Part shown: positions 1 through 9,584 of the stretch, in pieces
Layout: every line of letters starts with the position of its first letter
How positions within the stretch are numbered: position 1 is the first letter of the stretch
Origin: Citrobacter sp. MGH106
GTDB lineage: Bacteria; Pseudomonadota; Gammaproteobacteria; Enterobacterales; Enterobacteriaceae
Direction of reading: 5' to 3'
Assembly: GCF_001037495.1 (NCBI RefSeq)
Contig: NZ_KQ089822.1
Span: forward strand, 2,467,403-2,531,402
DNA: 64,000 nt
The notes under the pieces: generated by a model
Database searches by the model: none
Told to the model about the DNA's origin: nothing
What the model saw: only the letters and a program-made list of their open reading frames with translations
Made by a program: the position numbers and the translations under genes

Positions 1-348
1 GTCTTTGCCCTGTTGACAACATTTTATCTGAAAGTACCCGATACCTGGATAATCCCGGCTGATGCGTTACAAGGGATGGTACTTGGTTATCTCAGCCACA
101 TTGTGGCGGATATGTTGACGCCCGCTGGTGTTCCCCTGCTCTGGCCTTGCCGTTGGCGCTTTCGCTTGCCGATCCTCGTGCCGCAAAAAGGTAATCAACT
201 GGAGCGTTTTTTATGCATGGCGCTGTTCGCATGGTCTATCTGGATGCCACAAACAATGCCAGAGAATAGTGCCGTACGCTGGTCATCGCAGATGATTAAC
301 ACGCTGCAAATGCAATTTAATCGGTTTATAAAACACCAGGCTGATTAA
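1..348 (+). CDS. ydjM: YdjM inner membrane protein, C-terminal part (5' end outside window)
   Basis: The reading frame is open from base 1 and ends in TAA, so the start lies upstream of the window. The visible 115 residues resemble the C-terminal part of YdjM, a membrane protein of the YdjM/LexA-regulated metal-dependent hydrolase-like family. The stretch HIVADMLTPAGVPLLWP is the conserved segment (His and Asp with a following Thr-Pro) typical of this family. Function is unknown; in E. coli the gene belongs to the SOS regulon, which cannot be checked here because the promoter is missing. Position next to tcyP matches E. coli order. Confidence 0.85.
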   Translation, partial: VFALLTTFYLKVPDTWIIPADALQGMVLGYLSHIVADMLTPAGVPLLWPCRWRFRLPILVPQKGNQLERFLCMALFAWSIWMPQTMPENSAVRWSSQMINTLQMQFNRFIKHQAD

Positions 349-483
349 TAATTCAGCCAAAATGTCATTTCGGAATAAACAATTCCATTTGAATATAAGA
401 GGCACATCACAGATTCTGCTAATCTTGCGCCAACAGAATCACTGTAGCACGGTGATATATATAAAAAGATCAGGAGAACGGGG

Positions 484-1875
484 ATGAACTTTCCATTAAT
501 CGCGAACATTATCGTGTTCGCCATACTGCTGTTACTGCTGGCGCAAACCCGTCACAAACAGTGGAGTCTGGCCAAAAAAGTACTGGTTGGTCTTGTCATG
601 GGCGTGGTTTTTGGCCTTGCCCTGCACACCATCTACGGCTCTGACAGCCAGGTGCTGAAAGATTCCGTACAATGGTTCAACATTGTCGGCAATGGCTATG
701 TCCAACTACTGCAAATGATTGTTATGCCGCTGGTGTTTGCCTCTATCCTTAGCGCCGTTGCACGTCTGCATAACGCTTCCCAACTGGGTAAAATTAGCTT
801 CCTGACTATCGGAACGTTATTGTTTACCACGCTGATAGCTGCTCTGGTAGGGGTGCTGGTCACCAACCTGTTCGGCCTGACGGCAGAAGGTCTGGTGCAG
901 GGCGGTGCTGAAACCGCACGTCTGAACGCCATTGAAACCAATTATGCTGGCAAAGTCGCTGACCTCAGCGTTCCGCAACTGGTGCTGTCGTTCATCCCGA
1001 AAAACCCGTTTGCCGATCTGACCGGTGCTAACCCGACCTCGATTATCAGCGTGGTTATTTTCGCGGCATTCCTCGGTGTTGCAGCGCTTAAACTGCTGAA
1101 AGATGATGCCCCGAAAGGCGAACGTGTATTAACCGCTATCGATACCCTGCAAAGCTGGGTGATGAAACTGGTTCGTCTGGTTATGCAACTGACGCCGTAC
1201 GGCGTGCTGGCACTGATGACCAAAGTCGTTGCGGGTTCAAACCTGCAGGACATCATTAAGCTCGGTAGCTTTGTCGTGGCCTCTTATCTCGGCCTGGGTA
1301 TTATGTTCGTGGTTCACGGTATCCTGCTGGGCATTAACGGTGTTAGCCCACTGAAATATTTCCGTAAAGTCTGGCCTGTACTGACTTTCGCATTCACCAG
1401 CCGTTCCAGCGCCGCGTCTATTCCGCTGAACGTTGAAGCACAAACTCGTCGTCTGGGTGTACCGGAGTCCATTGCAAGCTTTGCGGCTTCTTTTGGCGCA
1501 ACGATTGGGCAAAACGGTTGTGCCGGCCTGTATCCTGCCATGCTGGCCGTGATGGTTGCACCGACTGTCGGTATTAATCCGCTGGATCCAATATGGATTG
1601 CGACGCTGGTAGGTATCGTCACCGTCAGCTCCGCAGGTGTGGCTGGTGTGGGCGGTGGCGCAACCTTTGCCGCGCTGATTGTGCTGCCTGCGATGGGCCT
1701 GCCGGTGACACTGGTCGCTCTGCTGATCTCCGTTGAACCACTGATCGATATGGGCCGTACCGCGTTGAACGTCAGCGGTTCCATGACCGCCGGTACGCTC
1801 ACCAGCCAATGGCTGAAGCAAACCGATAAAACGATTCTGGATAACGACGATAATGCCGAACTGGCACACCGCTAA
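484..1875 (+). CDS. tcyP: L-cystine:cation symporter TcyP
   Basis: Encodes 463 residues, the same length as E. coli TcyP (YdjN), and is nearly identical to it as I remember the sequence. TcyP is an inner-membrane dicarboxylate/amino acid:cation symporter (DAACS) family carrier that takes up L-cystine. The sequence shows many hydrophobic segments and the family's serine-rich loop ([16 protein letters not shown], about residue 300) that lines the substrate site. The ATG is preceded by AGGAGAACGGGG. In E. coli the gene is under CysB control with sulfur supply; I did not identify a CysB site. A strong terminator follows the stop codon. Confidence 0.97.
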   Translation: MNFPLIANIIVFAILLLLLAQTRHKQWSLAKKVLVGLVMGVVFGLALHTIYGSDSQVLKDSVQWFNIVGNGYVQLLQMIVMPLVFASILSAVARLHNASQLGKISFLTIGTLLFTTLIAALVGVLVTNLFGLTAEGLVQGGAETARLNAIETNYAGKVADLSVPQLVLSFIPKNPFADLTGANPTSIISVVIFAAFLGVAALKLLKDDAPKGERVLTAIDTLQSWVMKLVRLVMQLTPYGVLALMTKVVAGSNLQDIIKLGSFVVASYLGLGIMFVVHGILLGINGVSPLKYFRKVWPVLTFAFTSRSSAASIPLNVEAQTRRLGVPESIASFAASFGATIGQNGCAGLYPAMLAVMVAPTVGINPLDPIWIATLVGIVTVSSAGVAGVGGGATFAALIVLPAMGLPVTLVALLISVEPLIDMGRTALNVSGSMTAGTLTSQWLKQTDKTILDNDDNAELAHR

Positions 1876-1900
1876 CCCTGTTGCCTGAAATGTAAAAAAC

Positions 1901-1930
1901 CGCCGGAGAGTAATGCTCCGGCGTTTTTTT
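1901..1930 (+). terminator. Rho-independent terminator after tcyP
   Basis: An 8-bp GC-rich stem (CGCCGGAG at 1901-1908 with CTCCGGCG at 1916-1923), 7-base loop, then seven T. It ends tcyP. An A run on the left side (1895-1900) means it can also act on the opposite strand for cedA. Confidence 0.9.
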
Positions 1931-1938
1931 ATGTCCGG

Positions 1939-2178
1939 TTAATCGCTCAGTTCATTTTCCTGGCGAACCTGGTTCGCCCAGCGTTGTGCCGACTCCGGCA
2001 CTGTAAACGTAGGCGACCGTTGAAACGCCTCCCCCATTAAGACAAAAGCGACATATTTCCCGCGCAGTATCCATACGTCACGAAACGCATCCATTTTGAT
2101 CGCATGTTCAGGTGGTGCAGGCTCCACACGCGGAACATAGCTGATAACCGGACGATTTTGTTGGCGAAGAGGTTTCAT
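1939..2178 (-). CDS. cedA: Cell division modulator CedA
   Basis: Encodes 79 residues matching CedA, a small DNA- and RNA-polymerase-binding protein that in E. coli restores division in over-replicating dnaAcos cells. The conserved block AIKMDAFRDVWILRGKYVAF is present. I place the start at the ATG at 2178, which aligns with the E. coli N-terminus; an in-frame TTG eight codons upstream would give 87 residues but has no better ribosome site. In E. coli katE lies between cedA and chbG; here that catalase gene is absent and only about 190 bases separate cedA from chbG. Confidence 0.92.
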   Translation of the reverse strand: MKPLRQQNRPVISYVPRVEPAPPEHAIKMDAFRDVWILRGKYVAFVLMGEAFQRSPTFTVPESAQRWANQVRQENELSD

Positions 2179-2328
2179 AATCAGTTGCTTCACTAAAGAC
2201 AAATTCTAAAAAACTGAAAAGCGCTATCTTAGCTGATTTTCTTATCGGGCGTTGTAAAAACAGTTTGTTCGCTAAAATAATGGCAAATCGAGGATTACGG
2301 GCAGGTTGCCGGGGCTGGAATGATAGAC

Positions 2329-2357
2329 AAAAAAAGTGCGGCGCATCTCAGCGCCGC
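2329..2357 (-). terminator. Terminator of the chb operon
   Basis: Read on the minus strand: GCGGCGC (2351-2357), 6-base loop, GCGCCGC (2338-2344), then a short spacer and seven T (2329-2335). It lies just beyond the chbG stop codon. Confidence 0.88.
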
Positions 2358-2368
2358 AAACTCAGGAA

Positions 2369-3127
2369 TTACACGTTCAGAAAACTGCCAAGACGATAAC
2401 CGCGCTCCGCAATAGCATATTTCAATGACGAAGACGTCAGCACATCGAGTTCAGTTAAACGGGGGTAACAATAGGCGCTTTGCCGAATAATATTATCGAT
2501 AAAGGCCGGATGACACATCACTTCCAGCGAAGACTCCCCTCTTTCAGCAGATGCATCCAGAGCCTGTAAAAACAGCGCCTCAGAGATAGTTTCGCCATAA
2601 AACTCGCTGCTGAACCCCTGGGTGGTACGCAACGTTACCGGTATGTCAGACGCCTGAATCACCGTCTGGCGATCAATACGCAGCGCAATGCCCCGTTGCG
2701 CAGCGAAATTAGCTACGATTGGGAAGATCTGCGGGAACATATGCACATGGTGGTGACTATCCAGATGCGTCGGCTCCCGCCCAAACAGGTTAATAAAACG
2801 CTGATACTGAGCGGTCAGCTCTTGTGAAATTTCATCCAGCGGCAAAGTATCTTCCTCAGCCATCTGCCAGATCCATTTCCCCAAAAGCCCGTCACGAGTC
2901 AACCCCGGCATAAGCGTCAACGGTTTTCCCAGCGTCAGAACAAAGTGCATTCCCACAGCCAGTTCGGGTAAATCGCGGCTGAGCTGCTCCGCGTGGTTAA
3001 TCGCTTCGCCATTGACCAGCGCCGTTGTCGAGGTCACAACACCATTGCGACAGGCTTCCACAATGCCGTAGTTTTGTCCTTTACTCAGGCCAAAATCATC
3101 AGCATTAACTATCAGTACGCGTTCCAT
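2369..3127 (-). CDS. chbG: Chitooligosaccharide deacetylase ChbG
   Basis: Encodes 252 residues of the YdjC deacetylase family. ChbG removes one acetyl group from chitobiose-6-phosphate and chitotriose-6-phosphate; in E. coli this step is required before the sugar can induce through ChbR and be cut by ChbF. The N-terminal NADDFGLS motif and the [12 protein letters not shown] motif hold the metal-binding Asp and His residues. The start is the ATG at 3127, with GAGG six bases upstream; an in-frame TTG two codons earlier is less likely. It is the last gene of the operon, 12 bases after chbF. Confidence 0.96.
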   Translation of the reverse strand: MERVLIVNADDFGLSKGQNYGIVEACRNGVVTSTTALVNGEAINHAEQLSRDLPELAVGMHFVLTLGKPLTLMPGLTRDGLLGKWIWQMAEEDTLPLDEISQELTAQYQRFINLFGREPTHLDSHHHVHMFPQIFPIVANFAAQRGIALRIDRQTVIQASDIPVTLRTTQGFSSEFYGETISEALFLQALDASAERGESSLEVMCHPAFIDNIIRQSAYCYPRLTELDVLTSSSLKYAIAERGYRLGSFLNV

Positions 3128-3139
3128 AGCCAACCTCGA

Positions 3140-4495
3140 TTAATGTTGTTCGCTTTTGAGTTTCTCGATACAACCGGCAAAGTTAGGCAGCCATTTCTCG
3201 TGTGCGAGAATTAATTCCCGAGCCAGAATCTCGGCATCATGGTCAGAATGTACTAATGGACTAAGGTTTAGCGCCAACAGCACATCATTAATCTCACCAC
3301 TCAGCGCCGCCTGACTCGCCGCCACTTCAAAGCCTTTAATGGTATAGATAAGGCCGAGGACTTTCTCGTCAAAATGGGTAATTCTCGGGTGCGGTGTCGC
3401 ACCGTTACGTCCCAACGTACAGGTCATTTCAACCGCCCAGTCTGCGGGAATATTATCGACATGGCCATGATGAGGGATGTTGACATAGTGCTCGGTCTGT
3501 TTGTCGTTGTAGATGGCGTTAATCACTTCGCAAGCCGCATCGGAGTAATAGGCCCCACCGCGCTGCTCAAGCTCCTTCGGCTTAACATTCAGCTCAGGGT
3601 TTTTGTAGAGTTCAAACAGCTGTTTCTCGACTTTCTGCACCACCTGAGCACGTGCACCGCCCTTATAGTATTCACCCATTTCAATCGCCAACATCTCTTT
3701 TGGCTTGAAGTAATACAGCAAGTAAGAGCAAGGTAAGAGTTTCAGTGAGCGAATCAGTCCTTCGCTAAACGGCAGATCGAAAATGTTCTTCACCGAAGAG
3801 GCTTTAAGCCGACCAGAAGCCACGCCGTCCAGAAGTTCATCAAAACGCGACTCCCCATTCACCAGCACGTCTTTAATAAAGACCATATGATTCAGGCCAA
3901 ACAGATCGATGGATAAATCATCGCTCTCTTTCAGCGCCAGCACATCGCTGATAAACATTTTCATGCCGATGGGAATATTACACACGCCAATAAATTTCTT
4001 GAAATTAGTGTGGCGATAAACCGCTTCAGTCACCATCCCGGCCGGGTTAGTAAAGTTAATCACCCATGCGTTCGGACACAGTTCCTCCACATCCTTCACG
4101 ATGTCAAAAATGACCGGAATAGTACGTAAACCTTTAAACAGGCCGCCAGCACCGTTAGTTTCCTGTCCCAGATAACCATGACTTAACGGAATTCGCTCAT
4201 CCTTTTCGCGCGCTTTCAACTGACCAACTCGCAGCTGTGTTGTGACAAAATCAGCGTCTTTCAGGGCTTCACGGCGATCCAGCGTTTTATACAGCTTCAT
4301 CGGCACGCCAGCTTTGTCGATCATTCGCTGGCACAGGTCAAAAATAATATCCAGCTTCTCTTTTCCACCATCGACATCCACCAGCCACAGTTCAGAAACC
4401 GGCAATTCATGATAACGCTTAATAAAGCCTTCAAGTAACTCAGGGGTGTAGCTGCTTCCGCCACCAATAGTGACGACTTTTAATTTCTGATTCAT
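3140..4495 (-). CDS. chbF: 6-phospho-chitobiosidase ChbF (GH4)
   Basis: Encodes 451 residues of glycoside hydrolase family 4, an unusual NAD- and divalent-metal-dependent hydrolase class. It cleaves mono-deacetylated chitobiose-6-phosphate (and other 6-phospho-beta-glucosides) in the cytoplasm. Seen in the sequence are the N-terminal dinucleotide-binding loop VVTIGGGSSYTPELL and the metal-ligand Cys and His in GVCNIPIG and FGLNHMVF. The ATG at 4495 follows a clear GGGAGAAA ribosome site on the minus strand. Co-transcription with chbR and chbG is inferred from direction and spacing. Confidence 0.97.
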   Translation of the reverse strand: MNQKLKVVTIGGGSSYTPELLEGFIKRYHELPVSELWLVDVDGGKEKLDIIFDLCQRMIDKAGVPMKLYKTLDRREALKDADFVTTQLRVGQLKAREKDERIPLSHGYLGQETNGAGGLFKGLRTIPVIFDIVKDVEELCPNAWVINFTNPAGMVTEAVYRHTNFKKFIGVCNIPIGMKMFISDVLALKESDDLSIDLFGLNHMVFIKDVLVNGESRFDELLDGVASGRLKASSVKNIFDLPFSEGLIRSLKLLPCSYLLYYFKPKEMLAIEMGEYYKGGARAQVVQKVEKQLFELYKNPELNVKPKELEQRGGAYYSDAACEVINAIYNDKQTEHYVNIPHHGHVDNIPADWAVEMTCTLGRNGATPHPRITHFDEKVLGLIYTIKGFEVAASQAALSGEINDVLLALNLSPLVHSDHDAEILARELILAHEKWLPNFAGCIEKLKSEQH

Positions 4496-4617
4496 AATTT
4501 CTCCCTTCAGTGTAAAAACACTGACGTGTATTACGCCCTGCCCGTTCGTCAGGAATAACGCGGCAGTCCCGGCATTATTTAGGGCAAGCGTTAAAATTAG
4601 TAATTGATGAATATTGT

Positions 4618-5460
4618 TTACTGATTAAATTCAGTTAATTTCTTTCGATAGCTATTAGGTGTAAACGACGTCAGTTTTTTAAACGTTTTAATAAACAGGC
4701 TAGGACTGCTGTAACCAGACTCATATGCAATATCGGTTACCGAGTAGTTAGTCATCTCCAGCTGTTTCTTAGCAAAGTTAATGCGGATTTCATTAATAAT
4801 CTGCATAGGTGTTTTACTGTAAAAACGCTGGGTAGCGCGGGTCAGATACTCCTGAGACTTTGCGGACAGGCGAACCATGTTTTCCAGCGCGTTTTCACTA
4901 AACTGTCTTTTGTCATGCATAGTCTCCACGGTGGTTTTAAGCCATTGTGGAATATCATCCAGCACTTGCTCTTCACGATGATGCCGTAACCGATTAATAA
5001 TATAGAAGGTGACCACTTCTACAAATTCATCCAGACCACTCTCGCGAAAATTCAACGATGCAATAACCGTTTCAATGTAGGTGAGAAATGAGTTATTAGC
5101 CCGATACACCTGTGAAGCGACAAAACAAAACGGTAATAAAGGATGATAATGCTGTTCGAAAAAACGTTTACTAATACCGACGTTAAGGATCCGTGTCGCG
5201 CCGAAATCATAGAAACTTTGGTGATGCGATCCCAGAGGGATAAAAACAAAATCTCCACGTTCGAGCAGTACGCGCTTCCCGTTGATTTCCTGATAATAAC
5301 GCCCGGTTAATACCAGGGTAAATTCGTAGTAATCGTGCTGATGCAGTCCACTGATACTCTCAGTTTTGTTATAGATAAACACATGGAAATTTTTGCCATT
5401 AAAAAGCTGCTGCTCATAGACGGTCTTGATTTCCGGTGCGTTAATCTGTAGTTGCATCAT
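4618..5460 (-). CDS. chbR: Chb operon AraC-family regulator ChbR
   Basis: Encodes 280 residues, the E. coli length. The N-terminal cupin domain ([22 protein letters not shown]) senses the sugar phosphate; the C-terminal part holds two helix-turn-helix motifs ending in [25 protein letters not shown]. In E. coli ChbR represses without inducer and activates with CRP when chitobiose is present. Start codon choice is between two adjacent ATGs (5458-5460 and 5455-5457), preceded by GAGGAGTG. It follows chbA by 10 bases and chbF follows after a 122-base spacer. Confidence 0.96.
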   Translation of the reverse strand: MMQLQINAPEIKTVYEQQLFNGKNFHVFIYNKTESISGLHQHDYYEFTLVLTGRYYQEINGKRVLLERGDFVFIPLGSHHQSFYDFGATRILNVGISKRFFEQHYHPLLPFCFVASQVYRANNSFLTYIETVIASLNFRESGLDEFVEVVTFYIINRLRHHREEQVLDDIPQWLKTTVETMHDKRQFSENALENMVRLSAKSQEYLTRATQRFYSKTPMQIINEIRINFAKKQLEMTNYSVTDIAYESGYSSPSLFIKTFKKLTSFTPNSYRKKLTEFNQ

Positions 5461-5470
5461 GCACTCCTCA

Positions 5471-5818
5471 CTATTTCAGCTTCTCGTGAAGCTCAATCAG
5501 TTCTGTAATCAGTTCGCGCGCCAGCATTGACGTCATCAGATGATCTTGCGCGTGAACCAGAACCAGGCTGACCTTCATTTTACCTTCACCCTGATCGCCT
5601 TCAATCAGTTTCGTTTGTACGAGATGCGCTTCGTTAAGCGCCATGCGAGACTGTTCCATCATCGTCTTCGCCGACTCAAAATCCCCCTGCTTGGCCATTT
5701 TGAGCGCGCCATATGCCAGACTACGGGCCTGACCTGAATTGATGATAAGTCCCATCACCACTTCTTCCAGCTCTTCAGCCTCTGACGGCGTACCTACGAT
5801 GTTTTCGATATCCAACAT
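5471..5818 (-). CDS. chbA: PTS chitobiose-specific EIIA component ChbA
   Basis: Encodes 115 residues of the lactose/cellobiose EIIA family, a trimeric helical phosphocarrier. It accepts phosphate from HPr and passes it to ChbB. The phospho-accepting His is His89 in the VHAQDHL motif, matching E. coli numbering. A longer in-frame reading to 5860 exists, but the ATG at 5818 aligns with known proteins and has GAGGAAAAGAG just upstream. An inverted repeat lies between chbC and chbA (5840-5865). Confidence 0.96.
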   Translation of the reverse strand: MLDIENIVGTPSEAEELEEVVMGLIINSGQARSLAYGALKMAKQGDFESAKTMMEQSRMALNEAHLVQTKLIEGDQGEGKMKVSLVLVHAQDHLMTSMLARELITELIELHEKLK

Positions 5819-5839
5819 ACTCTTTTCCTCTGGTTCAGT

Positions 5840-5865
5840 CCGGCATGCCCGGGTAGACATGCCGG
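5840..5865 (-). repeat. Intercistronic hairpin between chbC and chbA
   Basis: A perfect 8-bp inverted repeat (CCGGCATG at 5840-5847, CATGCCGG at 5858-5865) with a 10-base loop. There is no T run, so it is more likely an mRNA-stabilising or REP-like structure than a terminator. Confidence 0.7.
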
Positions 5866-5872
5866 ATTAAAT

Positions 5873-7231
5873 TTAGAATTTCAATGCGTTAGCGATATCT
5901 TCTTCGCTTTCTTCCTGGTCAATAACGTTCTGCGCTTTGTTGGCAACAACCACGAAAGGCAGATACACCAGCGTTGCAATCCCAAGGTTGAACAGTGCGA
6001 CTAACAACGCGGCGACGCTGCCGTTAGTGTTGAAGAAAGCACCCAACCCGGTTGGCATGGTCCACGGTGCAATATTGGTAACCGGTGGAATAATGCCTGT
6101 GTAATAGGCGGCCAACATAATCGCTGCCAGAATTGGTTGAACCAGAATGAACGGGATAAACATCACCGGGTTCATGATAATTGGCAGGCCGAACAGGATA
6201 GGCTCGTTAATCTGGAAGATGCCTGACGGCAGTGCCAGTTTTGCCACCTGACGATAGTCCGGACGGCGGGATGCCAGGAAGATAGCAATAATCAGACCCA
6301 GCGTTGCTCCGCTACCCCCAAGGAAAATATAGGAGTCAAGCATTGGTTTTGCCCAGACATGGAACGTTTTACCGGCTTCCAGTGCAGCGTCGACAGAACC
6401 AAACTGCTGGTAAATCGCGATGTTTTCCAGCGCCCATGGCGTCATGATACCGCTATCCAACGCAGTCAGCGCCAGTGAACCGTGAATACCAAAGAACCAC
6501 AGCAGCGGGACAAAAATCACGTAGGCCCAGCCCACCACGCTGCCCAGTGATGCCAGCGGAGTAGAAATTGAGTCCATGATGATCTGGTGGAAGTTCGTGC
6601 CGAAAGTCGTCAACGCCCAGGCAATAATCCCCATAACGGAGAGGATAAGAAAGCCCGGTATCAATGCAGAGAATGAGCGCGAAACGGATGTCGGCACGCT
6701 ATCAGGTAATTTAATCACCCAATTACGACGGACAACAAAGGTAAACATTTCCGCGACAACCAAACCGATAATAATACCGGATATAATATTCGCACCACCC
6801 AACCAGTTTGCACCAACGGCATAGGCTTCGCCCACGCTATATGGAGTTACGGTCATAAATGCTGCAACAGATAACAATCCGGCCGCCAGTGAATCGACTT
6901 TGCGTTCTTCCGCTAGCGCCATACCTATAAAGAATGGCGCCATCAATGACATAATACCCAGCGTACCGTTATAGACGTTTCCACCAATGCCTTTTAAACT
7001 ATTGAGACTCTCAATAGTAGAAGCATCAAGCCGAATGCCCATTGAATAAAAAAAGGACCCCTCCCCAAAGCTCAGGAAAACGTTATTTATTAATACAAAC
7101 ATGGCCCCTGCGAGGGTTAACGGCATTAAACGAATAAAACCGTTTTTGATTGCATTAACGTGTGGCTGCTTTCCAATTTTTACAGCAAAAGGAAGGAGTA
7201 CCTTTTCAAGTGAAGCAATAGCGTTACTCAT
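5873..7231 (-). CDS. chbC: PTS chitobiose-specific EIIC permease ChbC
   Basis: Encodes 452 residues of the lactose-family EIIC permease, an inner-membrane dimer that moves N,N'-diacetylchitobiose inward while ChbB phosphorylates it. Roughly ten hydrophobic segments are visible, with the family's conserved [14 protein letters not shown] loop near residue 340, which holds sugar-contacting Asn and Glu. Separated from chbB by an 86-base spacer that carries the ChiX pairing site. Length and sequence match E. coli ChbC. Confidence 0.97.
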   Translation of the reverse strand: MSNAIASLEKVLLPFAVKIGKQPHVNAIKNGFIRLMPLTLAGAMFVLINNVFLSFGEGSFFYSMGIRLDASTIESLNSLKGIGGNVYNGTLGIMSLMAPFFIGMALAEERKVDSLAAGLLSVAAFMTVTPYSVGEAYAVGANWLGGANIISGIIIGLVVAEMFTFVVRRNWVIKLPDSVPTSVSRSFSALIPGFLILSVMGIIAWALTTFGTNFHQIIMDSISTPLASLGSVVGWAYVIFVPLLWFFGIHGSLALTALDSGIMTPWALENIAIYQQFGSVDAALEAGKTFHVWAKPMLDSYIFLGGSGATLGLIIAIFLASRRPDYRQVAKLALPSGIFQINEPILFGLPIIMNPVMFIPFILVQPILAAIMLAAYYTGIIPPVTNIAPWTMPTGLGAFFNTNGSVAALLVALFNLGIATLVYLPFVVVANKAQNVIDQEESEEDIANALKF

Positions 7232-7280
7232 AGAAAAATACCCTTAAATACCGCAATAAAAAATTGCGGTGAATGTTAAT

Positions 7281-7299
7281 GAAATAACTCTTTGACGGG
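7281..7299 (-). promoter_or_regulatory. ChiX small-RNA decoy site in the chbB-chbC spacer
   Basis: The plus strand here reads GAAAT, two bases, then CTCTTTGACGGG (7288-7299). This is the same sequence as the central target-pairing part of the small RNA ChiX as I remember it, so the chb mRNA (minus strand) carries its exact complement. In E. coli and Salmonella this spacer acts as an RNA trap: when chb is induced its mRNA binds ChiX, removes it and derepresses the chitoporin gene chiP. The ChiX gene itself is not in this window. Confidence 0.85.
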
Positions 7300-7317
7300 A
7301 AAATTAAAATAAAATAA

Positions 7318-7638
7318 TTAATTTGCTGCGGCTTTTTTAATTGCTGCAACAGCAGCTTTAAGCACGCCTAAACCATCGACTTTGCCATACAACAGCGAGT
7401 CAATCACTTCTACAGGCTTGTTTGGTAACAAACGCTGAATTTCGGGTAACATATAAGCAATTTGTGGGCCTAATAAAACGACATCGGCCACGGGACCTTT
7501 TTCTCCGGCCAGCGTTTCAGGAAACGCTTCAATAATAACCGGTACTTCGTATTTTTCAGCCTGCGCGCGCATTTTCGATACTAGCAAGGAAGTCGACATG
7601 CCCGCAGAACAAAACAGATAAATGTGTTTCTTTTCCAT
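7318..7638 (-). CDS. chbB: PTS chitobiose-specific EIIB component ChbB
   Basis: Encodes 106 residues of the lactose/cellobiose EIIB family, matching E. coli ChbB almost residue for residue. The phosphorylated cysteine is Cys10 in [11 protein letters not shown]. It takes phosphate from ChbA His89 and gives it to the sugar at ChbC. The start is the ATG at 7638, aligned with E. coli and preceded by TGAGGATCG; an upstream in-frame start at 7653 lacks such support. First gene of the chb operon. Confidence 0.97.
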   Translation of the reverse strand: MEKKHIYLFCSAGMSTSLLVSKMRAQAEKYEVPVIIEAFPETLAGEKGPVADVVLLGPQIAYMLPEIQRLLPNKPVEVIDSLLYGKVDGLGVLKAAVAAIKKAAAN

Positions 7639-7882
7639 AAAAACGATCCTCATATGCGATTATCTGTCAACCAGACAGTCCGCAAGCCATAACCTGCATC
7701 CATGCTCTGGGTAACTTGCGTCAGCTAAATTACTTTTTTAGGTGGCTGAAATGAGTATACGGGATTGCACTGGAGGATGGTATTTCCTTGACCAACAAAA
7801 TTGCTTCTCCTTGACCTGTCGTTATGACACCCCTCACATTTCGGGCAAATAATTCGCGACAATAATTAAGATCGCTAGAGAC
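7639..7882 (-). promoter_or_regulatory. chbB upstream control region
   Basis: The spacer between chbB and the osmE terminator must hold the chb promoter. In E. coli NagC, CRP and ChbR act here. On the minus strand an AT-rich element reading TTATTGTCGCGAATTAT (about 7850-7866) resembles NagC operators, but I could only compare it by eye. No clear -35/-10 pair was assigned. Confidence 0.45.
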
Positions 7883-7907
7883 AAAAAAACCGGCGCGATG
7901 GCCGGTT
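7883..7907 (-). terminator. Terminator after osmE
   Basis: On the minus strand: AACCGGC (7901-7907), 6-base loop, GCCGGTT (7888-7894), then a run of T. Confidence 0.85.
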
Positions 7908-7936
7908 CTCCAGAACGCACAGGCAATATACAGTTG

Positions 7937-8278
7937 TTACTTCTTCGCCGCCTGTGGGTCTGTGTCGTACTCTGCACATGTCTGATAGCCAGAATTAATC
8001 ACGTGTCCAGTATCATCCAATGCAACAAAATAGGTCTCAGCTTTACCATCTCGTTGACCCAGGATGTAAGTCTGACAAGTTCCACGCGCATGAATCATGC
8101 TCACTTCAGATGAAGGCTTACCAGCAATCTGCGCAACCTGCGCCCGGCTCATCCCTTTCTTCACATCTTTCACCACGGGCTGGACAAATTGGTCTTTCGT
8201 ACGGTCGTAGGCCGTACAACCTGCCAGCATAGTCATTACCGCCGCTGCACCCAGAATTCCTGTTAGATTCTTGTTCAT
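7937..8278 (-). CDS. osmE: Osmotically inducible lipoprotein OsmE
   Basis: Encodes 113 residues. The N-terminus is a lipoprotein signal ending in the lipobox LAGC with the lipidated Cys at 21. The remainder is a SmpA/OmlA (BamE-like) domain and matches E. coli OsmE almost exactly. OsmE is a stationary-phase, osmolarity-induced envelope lipoprotein of uncertain role that affects nhaA/osm gene expression. The ATG at 8278 is preceded by AAGAGGAAGAAAA; a longer reading to 8332 is not supported. Confidence 0.95.
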   Translation of the reverse strand: MNKNLTGILGAAAVMTMLAGCTAYDRTKDQFVQPVVKDVKKGMSRAQVAQIAGKPSSEVSMIHARGTCQTYILGQRDGKAETYFVALDDTGHVINSGYQTCAEYDTDPQAAKK

Positions 8279-8305
8279 TTTTTCTTCCTCTTGTTGGTAC
8301 ACAAT

Positions 8306-8412
8306 ATCATTCAAAATACATCGAAGCGGCAACTGAGCAAATCTTCAGGAGCTTACATCAGTAAGTGACTGAGGTGAGCAAAGGCAGCCAGCAAAGAGAC
8401 GATTTGAATGAT
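8306..8412. repeat. Intergenic repeat element, short copy, between osmE and nadE
   Basis: A 107-base element with perfect 10-bp terminal inverted repeats (ATCATTCAAA at 8306-8315, TTTGAATGAT at 8403-8412) and a central palindrome CTTAC-atca-GTAAG (8352-8365). Its reverse complement shares the order of blocks seen in the longer element at 40870-41060, including GGCT, CTC-CC, CTTAC-N4-GTAAGCTC. It resembles the enterobacterial intergenic repeats of the RSA type. The rest of the 336-base gap holds the osmE and nadE promoters, not resolved here. Confidence 0.7.
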
Positions 8413-8614
8413 GCCGTATATTTCAGCGTGTTATATAAGCCTGGAGCACAACAACTCATTTTTCAAGCTGACAGTTGATACTTAAACCCTTTCGGAAAAT
8501 TCTATTAAAACAAAATGATGTTATATCCGGCCGCATCCCTTGTCGTTTGGGCGTCAACGCGTTAGCTTTAACACATCATTATTTTTGATCATTTTATTTT
8601 TCGGAGGGGGTTAA

Positions 8615-9445
8615 ATGACTCTGCAACAAGAGATAATCCAGGCGCTTGGCGCCAAACCGCACATTAATGCAGAAGAGGAAATTCGCCGCAGCGTGGATTT
8701 TCTGAAATCGTACCTGCAAACCTACCCCTTTCTGAAATCACTGGTGTTAGGGATTAGCGGTGGCCAGGACTCAACCCTGGCCGGAAAATTATGCCAAATG
8801 GCGATTTCTGAACTGCGTGAAGAAACCGGCAACGACGCACTGCAGTTTATTGCCGTTCGTCTGCCTTACGGCGTTCAGGCCGATGAACAGGACTGCCAGG
8901 ATGCGATAGCATTCATCCAGCCGGATCGCGTGTTAACCGTTAATATAAAGGGCGCGGTACTTGCCAGTGAGCAAGCATTACGTGAAGCGGGTATCGAACT
9001 AAGTGATTTTGTGCGAGGTAATGAGAAAGCCCGTGAACGTATGAAGGCACAGTACAGTATCGCCGGGATGACCAGCGGTGTTGTCGTTGGTACCGATCAC
9101 GCGGCAGAAGCTATCACCGGATTCTTCACCAAATATGGCGATGGCGGCACCGACATTAACCCTATTTTCCGCCTCAACAAGCGTCAGGGGAAACAGCTTC
9201 TTGCCGCGCTGGGTTGCCCTGAGCATCTCTATCAGAAAGCACCAACCGCCGATCTCGAGGACGATCGTCCTTCTCTGCCTGATGAAGCCGCATTAGGCGT
9301 GACGTACGACAACATCGATGATTACCTGGAAGGGAAAACACTGGATGCCGCGGTGGCAAATAAAATCGAAGGCTGGTATGTGAAGACAGAGCATAAACGT
9401 CGCCCACCAATTACGGTGTTTGACGACTTCTGGAAAAAACCGTAA
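8615..9445 (+). CDS. nadE: NH3-dependent NAD+ synthetase NadE
   Basis: Encodes 276 residues. NadE adenylates and then amidates nicotinic acid adenine dinucleotide with ammonia, the last step of NAD synthesis. The ATP pyrophosphatase P-loop SGGQDS spans residues 48-53, and the conserved [20 protein letters not shown] block lines the NaAD site. The start has a strong ribosome site (GGAGGGGG). Length and sequence match E. coli NadE. Monocistronic by context; a REP-like hairpin follows. Confidence 0.98.
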   Translation: MTLQQEIIQALGAKPHINAEEEIRRSVDFLKSYLQTYPFLKSLVLGISGGQDSTLAGKLCQMAISELREETGNDALQFIAVRLPYGVQADEQDCQDAIAFIQPDRVLTVNIKGAVLASEQALREAGIELSDFVRGNEKARERMKAQYSIAGMTSGVVVGTDHAAEAITGFFTKYGDGGTDINPIFRLNKRQGKQLLAALGCPEHLYQKAPTADLEDDRPSLPDEAALGVTYDNIDDYLEGKTLDAAVANKIEGWYVKTEHKRRPPITVFDDFWKKP

Positions 9446-9465
9446 CTCAATTCTTCCAGCATGAT

Positions 9466-9497
9466 GCCGGATAGCGACAATTTATGTCCTGTCCGGC
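9466..9497. repeat. REP-like hairpin after nadE
   Basis: An inverted repeat beginning GCCGGATAG and ending CTGTCCGGC, of the palindromic-unit (REP) type common between enterobacterial genes. It may stabilise the nadE mRNA 3' end. Confidence 0.6.
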
Positions 9498-9551
9498 ACA
9501 AGAACTGGAAACATCATCCCAGCCTCTTTTTTGAGCGAAACACTTTTGTTA

Positions 9552-9571
9552 CACTGGATGAATAACCAGCA
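9552..9571 (+). promoter_or_regulatory. LexA (SOS) operator of cho
   Basis: The 20-base site contains CTG (9554-9556), ten bases, then CAG (9567-9569), the invariant core of enterobacterial LexA boxes. It sits 14 bases before the GTG start of cho, in the place expected for this SOS gene. Confidence 0.8.
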
Positions 9572-9584
9572 TCCGGAGTCACAA

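Noticed and set aside
1237..1869. Long antisense frame opposite tcyP (and similar ones opposite gapA, selD and ynjC)
   Set aside because: Shadows caused by codon bias of the real genes; no start signals or family resemblance.
7848..7868. CRISPR- or repeat-like AATAATT direct pair near the chb promoter
   Set aside because: Only two short AT-rich copies; better explained as part of a NagC-type operator.
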